A DNA stretch of 64,000 bases. Origin: Chloroflexota bacterium (lineage in GTDB: Bacteria; Chloroflexota; Anaerolineae; Aggregatilineales; Phototrophicaceae). The position numbers and the translations under genes were made by a program. The notes under the pieces were generated by a model, which was not told the DNA's origin, did not search any database, and saw only the letters and a program-made list of their open reading frames with translations. The DNA is taken from contig WTGO01000031.1 of NCBI GenBank assembly GCA_011523515.1, positions 29,598 through 93,597 of the forward strand. The letters run 5' to 3'. Positions 52,247 to 62,253 of the stretch are shown here, piece by piece (positions within the stretch are counted from its first letter, which is position 1; each line of letters begins with the position of its first letter).

Positions 52247-54166
52247 ATGGCTATAGCTGTAAAACAGATCATGCTGATCACTCGCAACGTGCCCTTTGCG
52301 ATTGATGTCAAACGCGCTTTGGAGGCGCTGGGCGATTACAGCGTGACCACGGTAGCGGAGGTGCGAAATGCGATGGAGCAGCTGCGCGAGGCGCCGCAGC
52401 ACCTGGTGGTGCTCGATACCAACAACTTGACCGTTGCGCCCGCCATCATGATCGAAATGATTCGTTCGCGCCAAGACGATATCGCCATTGTTTTGGCGCC
52501 GGACCAGCCGCAAGTGCGCGAACTCGCCGCGAGCTATCGTGTGCAAGGCGTGGTCGACCTGCCCCTGCTGGCGCGGGACTTGATACCGGTTCTTGAGCGC
52601 TCGCTGTCGGCTGATATCGGAACGCTGACGCCGGCGCTTGAAGATCTGCCCGACGATCCGAGCGAAGACACGATAAAGCTGGAAGCGCTTGTCGGCGATG
52701 TTTTGGGCGAAGAGTTTGGGCTCAATTACACGCGGCGGCGATTGCAAGCATCGCTGGACCTGCTGAATCCGGATCCGCCTACCCATCCGATCACCGACGC
52801 CATGGAACTCCTGGTTGAGCCGGAAGACGAAGGCGATACGATTCGCTACCGCGTCGTTCGGATTGGGGACCCGGGCGCAAGAGACGTCCCTGTCCGCGAA
52901 GTCGAGTCAGACGAAACGCCAATATCCGCCGCGAGCGAATTCGAGACCTTGCGAGATTTGGCGCAGCGATTCGGAGCGGATGTCAGTGGCGATACTCCGG
53001 CCCAGCTCCAACAACCGGCGAGCGAAGGCGCCGCGGAGGATATTGACGACAGCGCAGCCTTTGAACGCATGCTCAGCGCCGTGCTGGACGAAAGTACGCT
53101 GCTCGAAAACTTGACGATGGAGTCCCTCTTTGATACCACGCGGGAATTGCCGGGAGCGCCCGGCCGAGACGCCATACCTGCCTGGCTGCGCGAGACGGAA
53201 AAGTTCATACGTGAGCCGAGCTTCCTGCCCGATAGTCTGCCGCCGCTGGGTGTTGGGGAAGGCGCGGGCGAGACGACCATTCCTGCGAGCGCCGACGGTT
53301 TGCAGGCGGAGCCTCTTGCAAACGCGTCAGCGGATCCCGTGACCGTCGAGCAGCAGGACACTAGCGCCGAAACCGCTTGGGGCCTGCTGTCGAGCAGAGA
53401 CCGGGACCCCTATCTGGCGCAACTTGCGCTGACGATGACACGCGTCATGAGCGAAATGACAGCTGACGCGACCGTCTTGACGCGATCGGATCGAATCGTC
53501 GCCTTTTCTGGCAACTTGAGCCTGGAGCAATTTCGCGCTGTCCGCAGCTGTATCGCCGATAACTGGAGCGCGGAAGACCAGCAGTCGCGGATACGTTTCA
53601 TCAAGCTTCCCGGGTCCGGCGCCGATTATATGCTCTGCTCGCGCGGCACGGTTGGCGATCACACCTTGACGATGATCTTCGCTGGCGGCAAGCAGCTCAA
53701 GGAGATTCGCCGCCAGGGCGACCGCATGTTAAACGCGTTGGCGGCTGTACCGGATGGCGAGGCGGCGCCTGCCGAGAGCGAGCCGCGCGAGCCGATGTCG
53801 GCCCAATCCGACTCGCGCACGCCAATCGCCTTTGTCTGGATGGTGGCCGATCCGGCGCTGCTGCTACGGCGAAGCGTCGCCGAGCAGTTGGTCTTTTGGC
53901 TGGAAGTACAACTGAATGCCTTGAATTGGCGTGTTCACCGCCTGGATGTGCACCAAGATTTCATCTATTTGCACGCTGACGCGCCCGGGCGAGCGTCGCC
54001 CGAGTCGCTCATTCGCACGGTGATGGATCGCTCGCGCAGCATCGCCTGTTCGGAAGACAAGGCTTTGCCGGACGATTTATGGGCGGATGCCTACCTCGTG
54101 ATGCAGCCCGGGCGCGAATTAAGGGAGCGTGAGCTGCAAAACTTCCTTCAATTCGCCCGCCACTAA
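52247..54166 (+). CDS. Multidomain protein: pseudo-receiver, roadblock-like region, inactive TnpA-like domain
   Basis: A 639-residue protein. Residues 1-118 have a receiver fold pattern (IMLITRNVPFAIDVKRALEA, HLVVLDTNN with Asp57) but lack the acidic pair and the Lys. A long acidic linker follows. Residues about 390-500 (ADATVLTRSDRIVAFSGNLS, IRFIKLPGSGADYMLCSRG, LTMIFAGGKQLKEIRRQGDR) resemble a roadblock-type module. The last 115 residues match the layout of IS200-type TnpA: LNWRVHRLDVHQDFIYLHAD, then PESLIRTVMDRSRSIA, DLWADAYLV and a final helix, with the metal-binding H-x-H (normally D-H-V-H-L) lost and the catalytic Tyr replaced by Phe. It is probably a domesticated, non-catalytic signalling protein. 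Confidence 0.7.
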   Translation: MAIAVKQIMLITRNVPFAIDVKRALEALGDYSVTTVAEVRNAMEQLREAPQHLVVLDTNNLTVAPAIMIEMIRSRQDDIAIVLAPDQPQVRELAASYRVQGVVDLPLLARDLIPVLERSLSADIGTLTPALEDLPDDPSEDTIKLEALVGDVLGEEFGLNYTRRRLQASLDLLNPDPPTHPITDAMELLVEPEDEGDTIRYRVVRIGDPGARDVPVREVESDETPISAASEFETLRDLAQRFGADVSGDTPAQLQQPASEGAAEDIDDSAAFERMLSAVLDESTLLENLTMESLFDTTRELPGAPGRDAIPAWLRETEKFIREPSFLPDSLPPLGVGEGAGETTIPASADGLQAEPLANASADPVTVEQQDTSAETAWGLLSSRDRDPYLAQLALTMTRVMSEMTADATVLTRSDRIVAFSGNLSLEQFRAVRSCIADNWSAEDQQSRIRFIKLPGSGADYMLCSRGTVGDHTLTMIFAGGKQLKEIRRQGDRMLNALAAVPDGEAAPAESEPREPMSAQSDSRTPIAFVWMVADPALLLRRSVAEQLVFWLEVQLNALNWRVHRLDVHQDFIYLHADAPGRASPESLIRTVMDRSRSIACSEDKALPDDLWADAYLVMQPGRELRERELQNFLQFARH

Positions 54167-54218
54167 CGTCCTGACCGCTCGGTCAAAGCCAGAGCGTACG
54201 CCCGATTCAAGTTCGCCT

Positions 54219-54246
54219 GTGACAAAATCCAGGCATCGATTATACT
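54219..54246 (+). promoter_or_regulatory. Promoter of polA
   Basis: GTGACA (54219-54224, five of six to TTGACA) and TATACT (54241-54246, five of six) are 16 bases apart, with transcription expected near 54253, about 35 bases before the polA start codon. Confidence 0.55.
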
Positions 54247-54287
54247 CTTCGCCAACTTTGTAGTAATCAGGCGCCGAGTGATAGCCC

Positions 54288-57083
54288 ATGAAAGCGCGAG
54301 AAGTCCTGTATCTCATAGATGGCCATGCGCTGGCGTATCGCAGCTATTTCGCGCTGCAACGCGGCGGTTTCACCACCTCGTCCGGCGAGAGCACAGGCGC
54401 CGTCTACGGATTCAGCCGCACCTTGCTTGATGTGGTCGAGCATCATCAGCCGAAGTACCTGGCTGTCACTTTCGACGAGGGTTTGAGCGCGCGCGAGGAG
54501 ATTTACCCCGAGTACAAAGCCACGCGGGTCAAAATGCCCGAGGACTTATCGAGCCAGATCGACCGCATAATGGGCTTGGTCGATGCGTTCAACATTCCCC
54601 GTCTGACCATGCCGAACATGGAAGCGGACGACATCCTCGGCACAATCAGCCGTCAGGCGGTCGAGCAGGGCCTGGATGTGCATATCGCCACCGGAGACCG
54701 CGACATTCTGCAGCTCTTGGGCCCGCATGTTCGTGTGCAGCTGCCGCAACGCGGCGGTCCGGATGTCGTCATGGATATGTTCGCCTTTCGCGACAAATAC
54801 GGCCTGGAACCGAGCCAACTGATCGACCTGAAAGCGTTGATGGGCGACAGCTCGGACAATATACCCGGTGTAAAGGGAGTCGGCGAGAAATCCGCCACCA
54901 AGCTGCTGCAAGACTACGGCGATTTGGAGACCATTTACGAGAATCTCGATGATATTGGCACGCGTGTGCGCAATCGGCTGATTGCCGGCGAAGACATGGC
55001 GTATTTGAGTCGCAAGCTGGCCACGATAATGTGTGACTTGCCTATCAAACTGGACTTGAATGCTTGCATCGCACAGGACTTTGAGCTCGCGCTGGTAGAC
55101 GGACTCTTCTCCGAATTTGAATTCCGTACGATGCGCGAGCGGCTGCATCGCGTGTACGGCCAACTGCACGGCGAAGACTTCGAGTCGAATATCGTGCAAG
55201 CCCACGAAACGGTGGAGACCGTGATCGTCCGCGACGATAAGCAGCTGAGTGCGCTGGTCGACGCCTTGAGCGGCGCCGAGATGATCGCATTCGATACCGA
55301 AACCACCAGCATCGACCAGATGTCAGCGGACCTGGTGGGCGTCTCGCTGGCCGTCGACGAAGGTCGCGGGTATTACGTGCCGGTTGGGCATCGCACGGTA
55401 TCTGGCGAGGGCCAGCACAATATGTTTGCCGAGCCGGTTGGCGAGCAATTGCCGCTTGACCAGGTTATCAACGCGCTGCGCGCCCCGCTCGAAGACCCAA
55501 CGATCCGGAAGACAGCGCACAACGCCGTCTATGACTTGATGATTTTGCAGCGCTATGGCATCAACGTGACGCCTATCGCCTTCGATACCATGCTGGCGGA
55601 ATGGGTCAAGAACCCGATCAGCAAGTTTCTCGGTCTCAAAGCCTTGGTCGCCCAGACGCTCGATATTCAGATGACGGAGATCTCTGAGCTGCTGGGCAAA
55701 GGCAAGAATCAGATATCAATGGATATGGTCGAGATTGAGGCTGCGGCGCCTTATGCGGCTGCTGACGCGGCCATGACATTTCGACTGGTCGAACCGCTTC
55801 GTGAAGGCTTAAGAGAGGAATCGAAAGAATTAGACTCGCTATTTTACTCGCTTGAATTACCACTTATACCAATCATCGCTAGCATGCAGAGCCATGGTGT
55901 CACGCTTGATGTTGAGCTGTTACGCGAAATGAGCCAGGATTTACAGGGCCCGTTGAATACTTTGCAGGGACAAATCATTGAAGCGGGCGGCACGGGCAAA
56001 TTCAATATCAATAGTCCCAAACAATTAAATAAGGTTCTTTTCAAAGATTTGGGCCTTCCAGTGAAAGGCTTGAAGAAAACGAAGCAAGGGTATTCTACAG
56101 ACATAAATACTCTACAGATGTTGCGCGGTAAGCACCCGATAATCGAATTTCTCGTGGACTACCGCGAACTGCATAAGCTGAAGAGCGGCTATGTTGACGC
56201 TCTCCCGGGGCTTGTCAACGCAACGACCGGCCGGATTCATACCAGCTACAGTCAGACTGGGGCAGCAACAGGGCGCTTTAGCAGTAATAAACCAAATCTC
56301 CAGAACATTACAGTTCGCACTGAACTGGGACGAAATGTAAGACGGGCATTCGTGGCACCCAAAGGATACGCCTTGCTGGCGGTCGATTACAGCCAGATTG
56401 AACTGCGTGTGATGGCGCATATCAGCCAGGACGAAGTCTTGATTGACGCCTTCCACCGCGAACTGGACATCCATCAGGCGACCGCTGCAACCGTCTATGG
56501 GATTGAGTTGGAAGACGTCACTTACGAGCAGCGAAATTTTGCAAAGCGGGTCAACTTTGGCTTAATGTATGGTATGAGTGCATTTCGTCTTGCTCGTGAC
56601 ACTGGATTGACGAGGACCGAGGCAGACAACTTCATCAAAACTTACTTTGAACGGATGCCGCGTGTAGAACAATATATCAAGGATACGAAGGCGTTCGTTA
56701 GAAGACACGGCTTCACTGAAACGCTTTACGGGCGTAGGCGTACTTTTCCGTCTATTATTTCGAGAGAAAATCCCGTCAGTATGGCCGCCGAAGAGCGCGC
56801 TGCCATCAATATGCCGATTCAGGGCACGGCGGCGGACATATTGAAGCAGTCGATGATCAACTTGCACAACAGGCTCGCGGACGCGCAATTCGACGCGGCA
56901 ATGATCTTGCAGGTGCATGATGAGCTGGTGCTCGAGGTCAGAGCCTCCGAGCTTGAAGCTGTGAAGTCGCTCGTGGTCGAGACCATGGAGTCGGCTTTGC
57001 CCGACGGCCAACCGCTGCGCGTGCCCTTGCGCGCTAACGCCAGCTACGGACGCGACTGGTGCGACATGGAAGCGCTCGACTGA
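54288..57083 (+). CDS. polA: DNA polymerase I
   Basis: A 931-residue DNA polymerase I. Residues 1-300 are the 5'-nuclease (LIDGHALAYRSYFALQ, and VKGVGEKSATKLLQDYG for the helix-hairpin). Residues about 330-500 hold a 3'-5' exonuclease with its motifs kept: FDTETT (Exo I), AHNAVYDLM (Exo II) and AAADAAMT (Exo III), so proofreading is plausible. The polymerase (about 560-931) has motif A VDYSQIELRVM, motif B RNFAKRVNFGLMYGMS and motif C QVHDELVL. Codon use between about 55800 and 56340, and again near 56520-56770, is visibly less GC-rich than the rest of the gene. It fills gaps and removes primers. Confidence 0.97.
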   Translation: MKAREVLYLIDGHALAYRSYFALQRGGFTTSSGESTGAVYGFSRTLLDVVEHHQPKYLAVTFDEGLSAREEIYPEYKATRVKMPEDLSSQIDRIMGLVDAFNIPRLTMPNMEADDILGTISRQAVEQGLDVHIATGDRDILQLLGPHVRVQLPQRGGPDVVMDMFAFRDKYGLEPSQLIDLKALMGDSSDNIPGVKGVGEKSATKLLQDYGDLETIYENLDDIGTRVRNRLIAGEDMAYLSRKLATIMCDLPIKLDLNACIAQDFELALVDGLFSEFEFRTMRERLHRVYGQLHGEDFESNIVQAHETVETVIVRDDKQLSALVDALSGAEMIAFDTETTSIDQMSADLVGVSLAVDEGRGYYVPVGHRTVSGEGQHNMFAEPVGEQLPLDQVINALRAPLEDPTIRKTAHNAVYDLMILQRYGINVTPIAFDTMLAEWVKNPISKFLGLKALVAQTLDIQMTEISELLGKGKNQISMDMVEIEAAAPYAAADAAMTFRLVEPLREGLREESKELDSLFYSLELPLIPIIASMQSHGVTLDVELLREMSQDLQGPLNTLQGQIIEAGGTGKFNINSPKQLNKVLFKDLGLPVKGLKKTKQGYSTDINTLQMLRGKHPIIEFLVDYRELHKLKSGYVDALPGLVNATTGRIHTSYSQTGAATGRFSSNKPNLQNITVRTELGRNVRRAFVAPKGYALLAVDYSQIELRVMAHISQDEVLIDAFHRELDIHQATAATVYGIELEDVTYEQRNFAKRVNFGLMYGMSAFRLARDTGLTRTEADNFIKTYFERMPRVEQYIKDTKAFVRRHGFTETLYGRRRTFPSIISRENPVSMAAEERAAINMPIQGTAADILKQSMINLHNRLADAQFDAAMILQVHDELVLEVRASELEAVKSLVVETMESALPDGQPLRVPLRANASYGRDWCDMEALD

Positions 57084-57156
57084 CCGCGACCTCAAACCTC
57101 ACTCGCTGAATGACGCTCTTGGGCTGATCTGAATTTGAAGGCTAACTGGTGGTTAC

Positions 57157-58074
57157 GTGAAACACTTTCTTGATTTGGCAAGCTGCTCCAGTGACGAACT
57201 GCATGAACTTGTCGAACTTGCGCTAGGTTTGAAGGCTGAATGGCGCGACGGCGGCAATGAGCCGATGCTTCGGGGCAAGACCCTGGGCATGATTTTTCAA
57301 AAGCCATCATTGCGCACGCGCGTCTCGTTTGAGATGGCGATGAGGCATCTGGGCGGCGACGCCATCATGCTGGGCCCGCAGGAAATCGGCCTGGGCGTGC
57401 GCGAGAGCGTTCCCGATGTGGCTCGCGTCCTGTCCAGCTATGTGCAGGGCATCATGGCCCGGGTATTCGATCATCGCGATGTAGTCGAACTGGCGGAATA
57501 TTCGCGCGTGCCCGTCATCAACGGCCTTAGCGATGATTACCATCCCTGTCAAGCGCTGGCCGATATCCTCACGGTCCGTGAGAATTTCGGTCGCTTGCAG
57601 GGATTGAAGCTGGCCTTTGTGGGCGACGGGAACAATGTGGCGGCGTCAGTTGCCCTGGCTTGCGCCCACTTTGGCCTGGACTTCAGCATCGCGACGCCGG
57701 AAGGCTACGAGATGAAGGCGCCCATCCGCGAGCAGGCGTGCGCAATCGCCGCCCGTAACGGCATCAATCTGGAGATGCATACGCATCCACAGGTCGCGGT
57801 TGCTGGCGCTGACATTGTGTACACCGACACCTGGGTCAGCATGGGGCAGGAAGCTGAAGCCAGCGAGCGCGCCGCTGAATTCGGCGAGTTTCAGGTGAAC
57901 GCGAGTCTGTTGCGGCACGCCAGCTCAGCGGCGATCGTTCTCCACTGCCTGCCGGCGCATCGCGGAGATGAAATCACCGACGAAATCATGGATGGCGCGC
58001 GCTCGCGAGTCTTCGAGCAGGCTGAGAATCGCTTGCACGCGCAGAAGGCGATCCTCGCGCGCATTTTGGCTTAG
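57157..58074 (+). CDS. argF: Ornithine carbamoyltransferase
   Basis: A 305-residue OTC, which joins carbamoyl phosphate and ornithine to give citrulline in arginine synthesis. The carbamoyl-phosphate loop reads FQKPSLRTRVSF (S-x-R-T-R), with HRDVVELAEYS, DDYHPCQALADILT (the HPCQ motif), ADIVYTDTWVSMGQE and HCLPAHRGDEI with the ornithine-contacting Cys. The start is GTG. It stands alone after polA; no other arginine genes are in the window. The trimeric cytoplasmic enzyme is assumed from family. Confidence 0.96.
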   Translation: MKHFLDLASCSSDELHELVELALGLKAEWRDGGNEPMLRGKTLGMIFQKPSLRTRVSFEMAMRHLGGDAIMLGPQEIGLGVRESVPDVARVLSSYVQGIMARVFDHRDVVELAEYSRVPVINGLSDDYHPCQALADILTVRENFGRLQGLKLAFVGDGNNVAASVALACAHFGLDFSIATPEGYEMKAPIREQACAIAARNGINLEMHTHPQVAVAGADIVYTDTWVSMGQEAEASERAAEFGEFQVNASLLRHASSAAIVLHCLPAHRGDEITDEIMDGARSRVFEQAENRLHAQKAILARILA

Positions 58075-58316
58075 CGATCCCTGTTTCCGCGCGCTCCAAC
58101 CGACAGATTCATAACTTGCATTTGGCGTGCGGCTTCCATCCGACTTCCCTACGACCTTGCTTCGTCCGTCATATTCCGAACGCGTTTCCGCAGTCTACCG
58201 CATGAATTGATGCTAAAATAAGATAATACAAGGCTGTCTGGCGTGTTAGTAAGCTTGGCTAAACTTGGCCATAGTTTAGCGTAAGCCGCGGCGACTTTTT
58301 TGGCGAGACTCTAAAC

Positions 58317-59192
58317 GTGGAACAGATCCTTCTCATATTACAGAGCCTTGAGCTAACCGACATTGTCGATATCGGTATTGTCACCTTGCTCTTTTATAGC
58401 ATCAGCTTCATGTTTCGCGGTACGCAGGCGGTGGCGCTGTTTCGCGGCATCGCCCTGCTGGTGATCGGGCTTATTTCTGTGGCTGCCGTTTTGCGCCTCG
58501 AAGCGCTGAGCTGGATCATCGCCAACAGTCTTACCGCCTTGGCCATCGCCATCCCGGTGATCTTCCAGCCGGAAATCCGGCGCGTTCTTGAGCGCTTGGG
58601 CAGAGGCATGATCATCGGCTCACGGCAAGCGCCACAGGAAGTCCGCGTTTCGATTATCGACGAGGTCTGCGCCGCGTCAGAAAAACTCTCGGCTAGGCGG
58701 CACGGCGCGCTGATCGTCCTGCAGCGCAACAGCAGCTTGCAGGAATACATTCGCACCGGCATCAGCCTGGACAGCATCGTAACCGCCGACCTGCTGGTCA
58801 CAGTATTTTGGCCGCGCACTGAGCTCCACGATGGCGCCGTGATCATCAGCCGCAAGGGACGTATAGCTTCGGCTTCCAGCGTGCTTCCCATCACAGCCAG
58901 CCGCAATCTGCCCAATCCCAATCTGGGCACGAGGCATCGGGCGGCGGTGGGTATCAGCGAGGTTGGCGACGCGCTCTGCGTGATCGTGTCGGAAGAGACC
59001 GGTAAAATCTCGGTGACGAACGCCGGGCGCATGATCCTCGATCTCGACTCGCAGCGACTGCGGCTGATTCTGAATGCTTATTACGGCCCGACCGACGAGT
59101 CCTGGACGTCGTTCCGCTCCCGAGTCCGTGAGATATGGGCAGACCTGCGCCTGCGCATGCAAACGCGCAGCAGACAGCAGGCTCAGCCATGA
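58317..59192 (+). CDS. cdaA: Diadenylate cyclase CdaA
   Basis: A 291-residue membrane-bound diadenylate cyclase that makes cyclic di-AMP from two ATP. Three N-terminal helices (about 13-85, for instance GIVTLLFYSISFMF and FRGIALLVIGLISVAAVLRL) precede the DAC domain with motifs LHDGAVII (DGA) and GTRHRAAVGISEV (RHR). The start is GTG. The leader of 242 bases contains the inverted pair GCTAAAC/GTTTAGC near 58256-58280. The stop overlaps the start of the YbbR gene by 4 bases, as in the common cdaA-cdaR order; glmM is not here. Cyclic di-AMP controls potassium and osmotic balance. Confidence 0.96.
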   Translation: MEQILLILQSLELTDIVDIGIVTLLFYSISFMFRGTQAVALFRGIALLVIGLISVAAVLRLEALSWIIANSLTALAIAIPVIFQPEIRRVLERLGRGMIIGSRQAPQEVRVSIIDEVCAASEKLSARRHGALIVLQRNSSLQEYIRTGISLDSIVTADLLVTVFWPRTELHDGAVIISRKGRIASASSVLPITASRNLPNPNLGTRHRAAVGISEVGDALCVIVSEETGKISVTNAGRMILDLDSQRLRLILNAYYGPTDESWTSFRSRVREIWADLRLRMQTRSRQQAQP

Positions 59193-60487
59193 TTCGCCGG
59201 CTCCTGCGCTCGGAAATGGCAGGGAACTTGCTCTGGCTGGCGGTATCGGCCTTGCTGGCGACCGGCGTCTGGTATATCGCCGTGACCTCCGCCGATCCCA
59301 TCAGACAGCGCCGCTTCAACGGCTTGGCGATTCAGTTTGTTCCCAGTTCGATGGGCGTCATGACGAGTAACGCGGCGAGGTCCGCGGATGTGACCATTCA
59401 AGGCTCTCAGACCATCGTCTCGTCACGGCTGGCGAGCGACATTGTCGTGCGAGCCGATCTATCGCGCTTAGGGCCGGGCACACATTCAGTGCCGCTCACT
59501 GTCGAAGTGGTCAAGCCCGATTCGGACAGTTTCCGCCGTTTGGTGACGCGTGTGGAGCCGTCGCAGATCAGTATCGAACTGGAGCCTAGAGAATCACGAC
59601 AAAACCGAATTGATGTTGAGCTGGTTGCAGCGCCACCCATCGGCTTTAGAAATGACGAGCCGCAGCCGGATATCGACGAGGTGCTGGTGAGTGGCGCGGC
59701 CAGCCTGGTGTCGCAAGTGGTGGCGGTTCGGGGCGAGCTGGATCTTTCAGCCAGCCGAAATCCACTTGAAGTCGATCTGCGCCTTCACGCGATAGACGCC
59801 GACGGCAATCGCGTGGTCGGTGTCGAACTGGAGCCGCAGACCGCTTCAGTGTCCGTGAATATCTCGCGCCGTGACGACATTCGTCAGATCGCCGTCCGTC
59901 CCAACGTCCTACTTTCTTCGCTGCCGGTTGGATTTACGTTGAAGAACCAGAGCTACGAACCGGAGTCGCTGTTTGTCAGCGGCGCGCCGGATCAACTGGA
60001 GAAGATATCCGATACCCTGCTCACAGCGCCAATCAGTTTGGAGGGACGCGAAGAGGGATTCGTTACCAGCGTGCCGGTGCAATTGCCCGATGACGAGCTC
60101 TTTGTGATGGGCGGCGATAGCAATATCACCGTTTCGATAGAAATCATACCGATTGTTGTATCGCGTCAAATCGACAGCATTGAAGTGGGCCATATCGGCT
60201 TGGGCGATGGCTTTGACGTGTCCATCGTTCCCAAGACTGCCTCCGCAATTGTTACCGGGCCGGTTGTTTACGTGGACGCGCTGTCGCTCGAGGACATTCA
60301 GCTCGTGGTCGACTTGGACGGATTGGCGCCGGGCGTCTACGATCTGGCGCCCGCGATTGCGATCACCCAAGGTGACTTGAGTCAGGCGAATGTATCGCTA
60401 TCACCGGCAGAGCTGAATGTGGAGATCACGTCCCCGGAAACGGCCGCCGACGGCGAATCCGCAGCAGAGACCGCGGCGGACGCCTAA
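59189..60487 (+). CDS. YbbR-domain protein (CdaR-like)
   Basis: A 432-residue protein. One N-terminal helix (NLLWLAVSALLATGVWYIAV) anchors it with the bulk outside; then about four YbbR-type repeats, each marked by strands such as PVQLPDDELFVMGG and LSPAELNVEI, and by V-x-V-x-G-P/S or I-x-L-P-segments (VTGPVVYVDAL). The C-terminus is Ala/Glu-rich. CdaR-type proteins bind and regulate CdaA. The start ATG overlaps the cdaA stop, so they are made together. It is probably the regulator of the cyclase; direct effect not shown by sequence. Confidence 0.88.
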   Translation: MIRRLLRSEMAGNLLWLAVSALLATGVWYIAVTSADPIRQRRFNGLAIQFVPSSMGVMTSNAARSADVTIQGSQTIVSSRLASDIVVRADLSRLGPGTHSVPLTVEVVKPDSDSFRRLVTRVEPSQISIELEPRESRQNRIDVELVAAPPIGFRNDEPQPDIDEVLVSGAASLVSQVVAVRGELDLSASRNPLEVDLRLHAIDADGNRVVGVELEPQTASVSVNISRRDDIRQIAVRPNVLLSSLPVGFTLKNQSYEPESLFVSGAPDQLEKISDTLLTAPISLEGREEGFVTSVPVQLPDDELFVMGGDSNITVSIEIIPIVVSRQIDSIEVGHIGLGDGFDVSIVPKTASAIVTGPVVYVDALSLEDIQLVVDLDGLAPGVYDLAPAIAITQGDLSQANVSLSPAELNVEITSPETAADGESAAETAADA

Positions 60488-60646
60488 ACGACCTGCAGAC
60501 GTTCGCAAGGCTGAAACGGCGCTTGCCATTGCGCTGCAAGCGAAGTTTTTGGCTACTGATAGACATTCGCCGTCTACCGAATTCCGCGCGCGCCGGCTAC
60601 AATTCTGCCGCGCATTGCACCAAATCACCGGAGCGAAAACGACGCC

Positions 60647-62053
60647 ATGCCCAGCAATAAGATCGTCGCCTTGGTCGGCCGTCCAAATGTCGGCAAGAGT
60701 ACGCTTTTTAACCGTCTGGTTGGCGAGCGTCTGGCCGTTACGCATGAGATTCCGGGCACAACGCGCGATCGCTTGTACGGCAAATCCTTTTGGAATGGCG
60801 TGACATTCCAGGTTGTTGACACCGGTGGAATCGAGATATACCAGCCGGCAGATTCGCGCGACGAATCGCCATTGGCCGAAGGCAGCGCCGATTTCGTAGC
60901 CGAAATCATTGAGCAGGCGCTGATCGCGATTTCCGGCGCCGATGTGATCATTTTGGTTGCTGACGCGCAGTCGGGCGTCACCGCCGCCGACGAAGCGATT
61001 GCTGAAATCCTGCGCCGATCAGACAAAAGGGTTCTGGTCGCGGCGAACAAAATCGACGACCGCAAGCACGCGCACGACGCCTTTGACTTCTTCAGCTTGG
61101 GGCTGGACGCGGTTGTGGGTATCAGCGCGATTCACGGGCTTGGCGTAGGCGACTTGCTGGATGAATTGGTGCTGGCTTTTGGCGACGCCGAAGCCGAGTT
61201 CGACGAAGACGCCGAAGACGAACATCTGAAGATCGCCATCGTCGGTCGGCCGAATGCCGGCAAGAGCACCCTGCTGAACAAACTCATCGGCCACGATCGC
61301 GCTATCGTAAGCGAGGTCGCCGGAACAACGCGCGATGCCATCGACACCGATATAAGCTATTTTGAGGAGCGCGTTACCTTGATCGACACCGCCGGTATCC
61401 GCCGCCGCGGACGCATTGAAGCCGGCGTCGAAAAATACAGTGTGCTACGCGCCATGAAAGCCATCGGGCGGGCCGATGTCGCTTTGCTGGTGATCGACGC
61501 CAATCTGGGCGTCACCGAACAAGATGAGCATATTGCCGGCTACATTATCGACGAATACAAGAGCCTGGTGATTGTCGTCAATAAATGGGACGACATCGAA
61601 AAAGATGCCTACACCATGCAGGCATTCAACGAGAATATCCGCGACCGACTGCACTTTGTGCGCTATGCGCCGATAGTCTTCATAAGCGCCTTGGAAGGGC
61701 AGCGCATACATCAAGTCCTGGAGGTGGCGCATCGCGTCTGGGAGACGCGCTTCGTCCGCATTCCGACATCGGAAGTTAATCGGCTGATGCGCGACGCGGT
61801 TAGCAAGCATCCGCCGCACGGCAAAGGGACGAAAAGGCTGAAATTTCTCTACGCGTCGCAGGTGCGCACCGATCCTCCGCTTATACTGTTTCATGTAAAT
61901 GATCCGTCCCAAGTGCATTTCACGTATAAGCGTTATCTGGAAAACCAGTTCCGCGAAGCCTACGATTTTGAGGGCACACCGATCCGTTTGAGTTTTAGGT
62001 CCCGACCAAACAAGGGAGCCCGCGCATCGGCGGGAGCTGCAAGTGACGATTGA
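60647..62053 (+). CDS. der: Ribosome-assembly GTPase Der (EngA)
   Basis: A 468-residue Der with two GTPase domains and a C-terminal KH-like domain, needed for 50S assembly. The P-loops are GRPNVGKSTLFNRLVG (about 9-24) and GRPNAGKSTLLNKLIG (about 200-215); the G3 motifs are DTGGIE and DTAGIR; the G4 motifs are ANKIDD (NKxD) and NKWDDIE. The tail (KRLKFLYASQVRTDPPLILF, PIRLSFRSRPN) has the usual RNA-binding order. It follows ybbR after 160 bases and may form an operon with the neighbours. Confidence 0.97.
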   Translation: MPSNKIVALVGRPNVGKSTLFNRLVGERLAVTHEIPGTTRDRLYGKSFWNGVTFQVVDTGGIEIYQPADSRDESPLAEGSADFVAEIIEQALIAISGADVIILVADAQSGVTAADEAIAEILRRSDKRVLVAANKIDDRKHAHDAFDFFSLGLDAVVGISAIHGLGVGDLLDELVLAFGDAEAEFDEDAEDEHLKIAIVGRPNAGKSTLLNKLIGHDRAIVSEVAGTTRDAIDTDISYFEERVTLIDTAGIRRRGRIEAGVEKYSVLRAMKAIGRADVALLVIDANLGVTEQDEHIAGYIIDEYKSLVIVVNKWDDIEKDAYTMQAFNENIRDRLHFVRYAPIVFISALEGQRIHQVLEVAHRVWETRFVRIPTSEVNRLMRDAVSKHPPHGKGTKRLKFLYASQVRTDPPLILFHVNDPSQVHFTYKRYLENQFREAYDFEGTPIRLSFRSRPNKGARASAGAASDD

Positions 62054-62253
62054 CAGGCGCAGCCCGCGCCAATCGAGCGCTGCGAATGACTGCGCTGCGT
62101 ATTGCGGTGCTTACGGCGGAATCCTATAATCAATGCTGGTGTTGGGACGGCACGCGCAACGATCTGGGCCGGTGTGAACCGGTCGCGCCAGTTTGCACTG
62201 CGTTGATCTGATCAAGCTGGTTCATCGAATACGCGGGCTTTGAAGGAGGCTTA

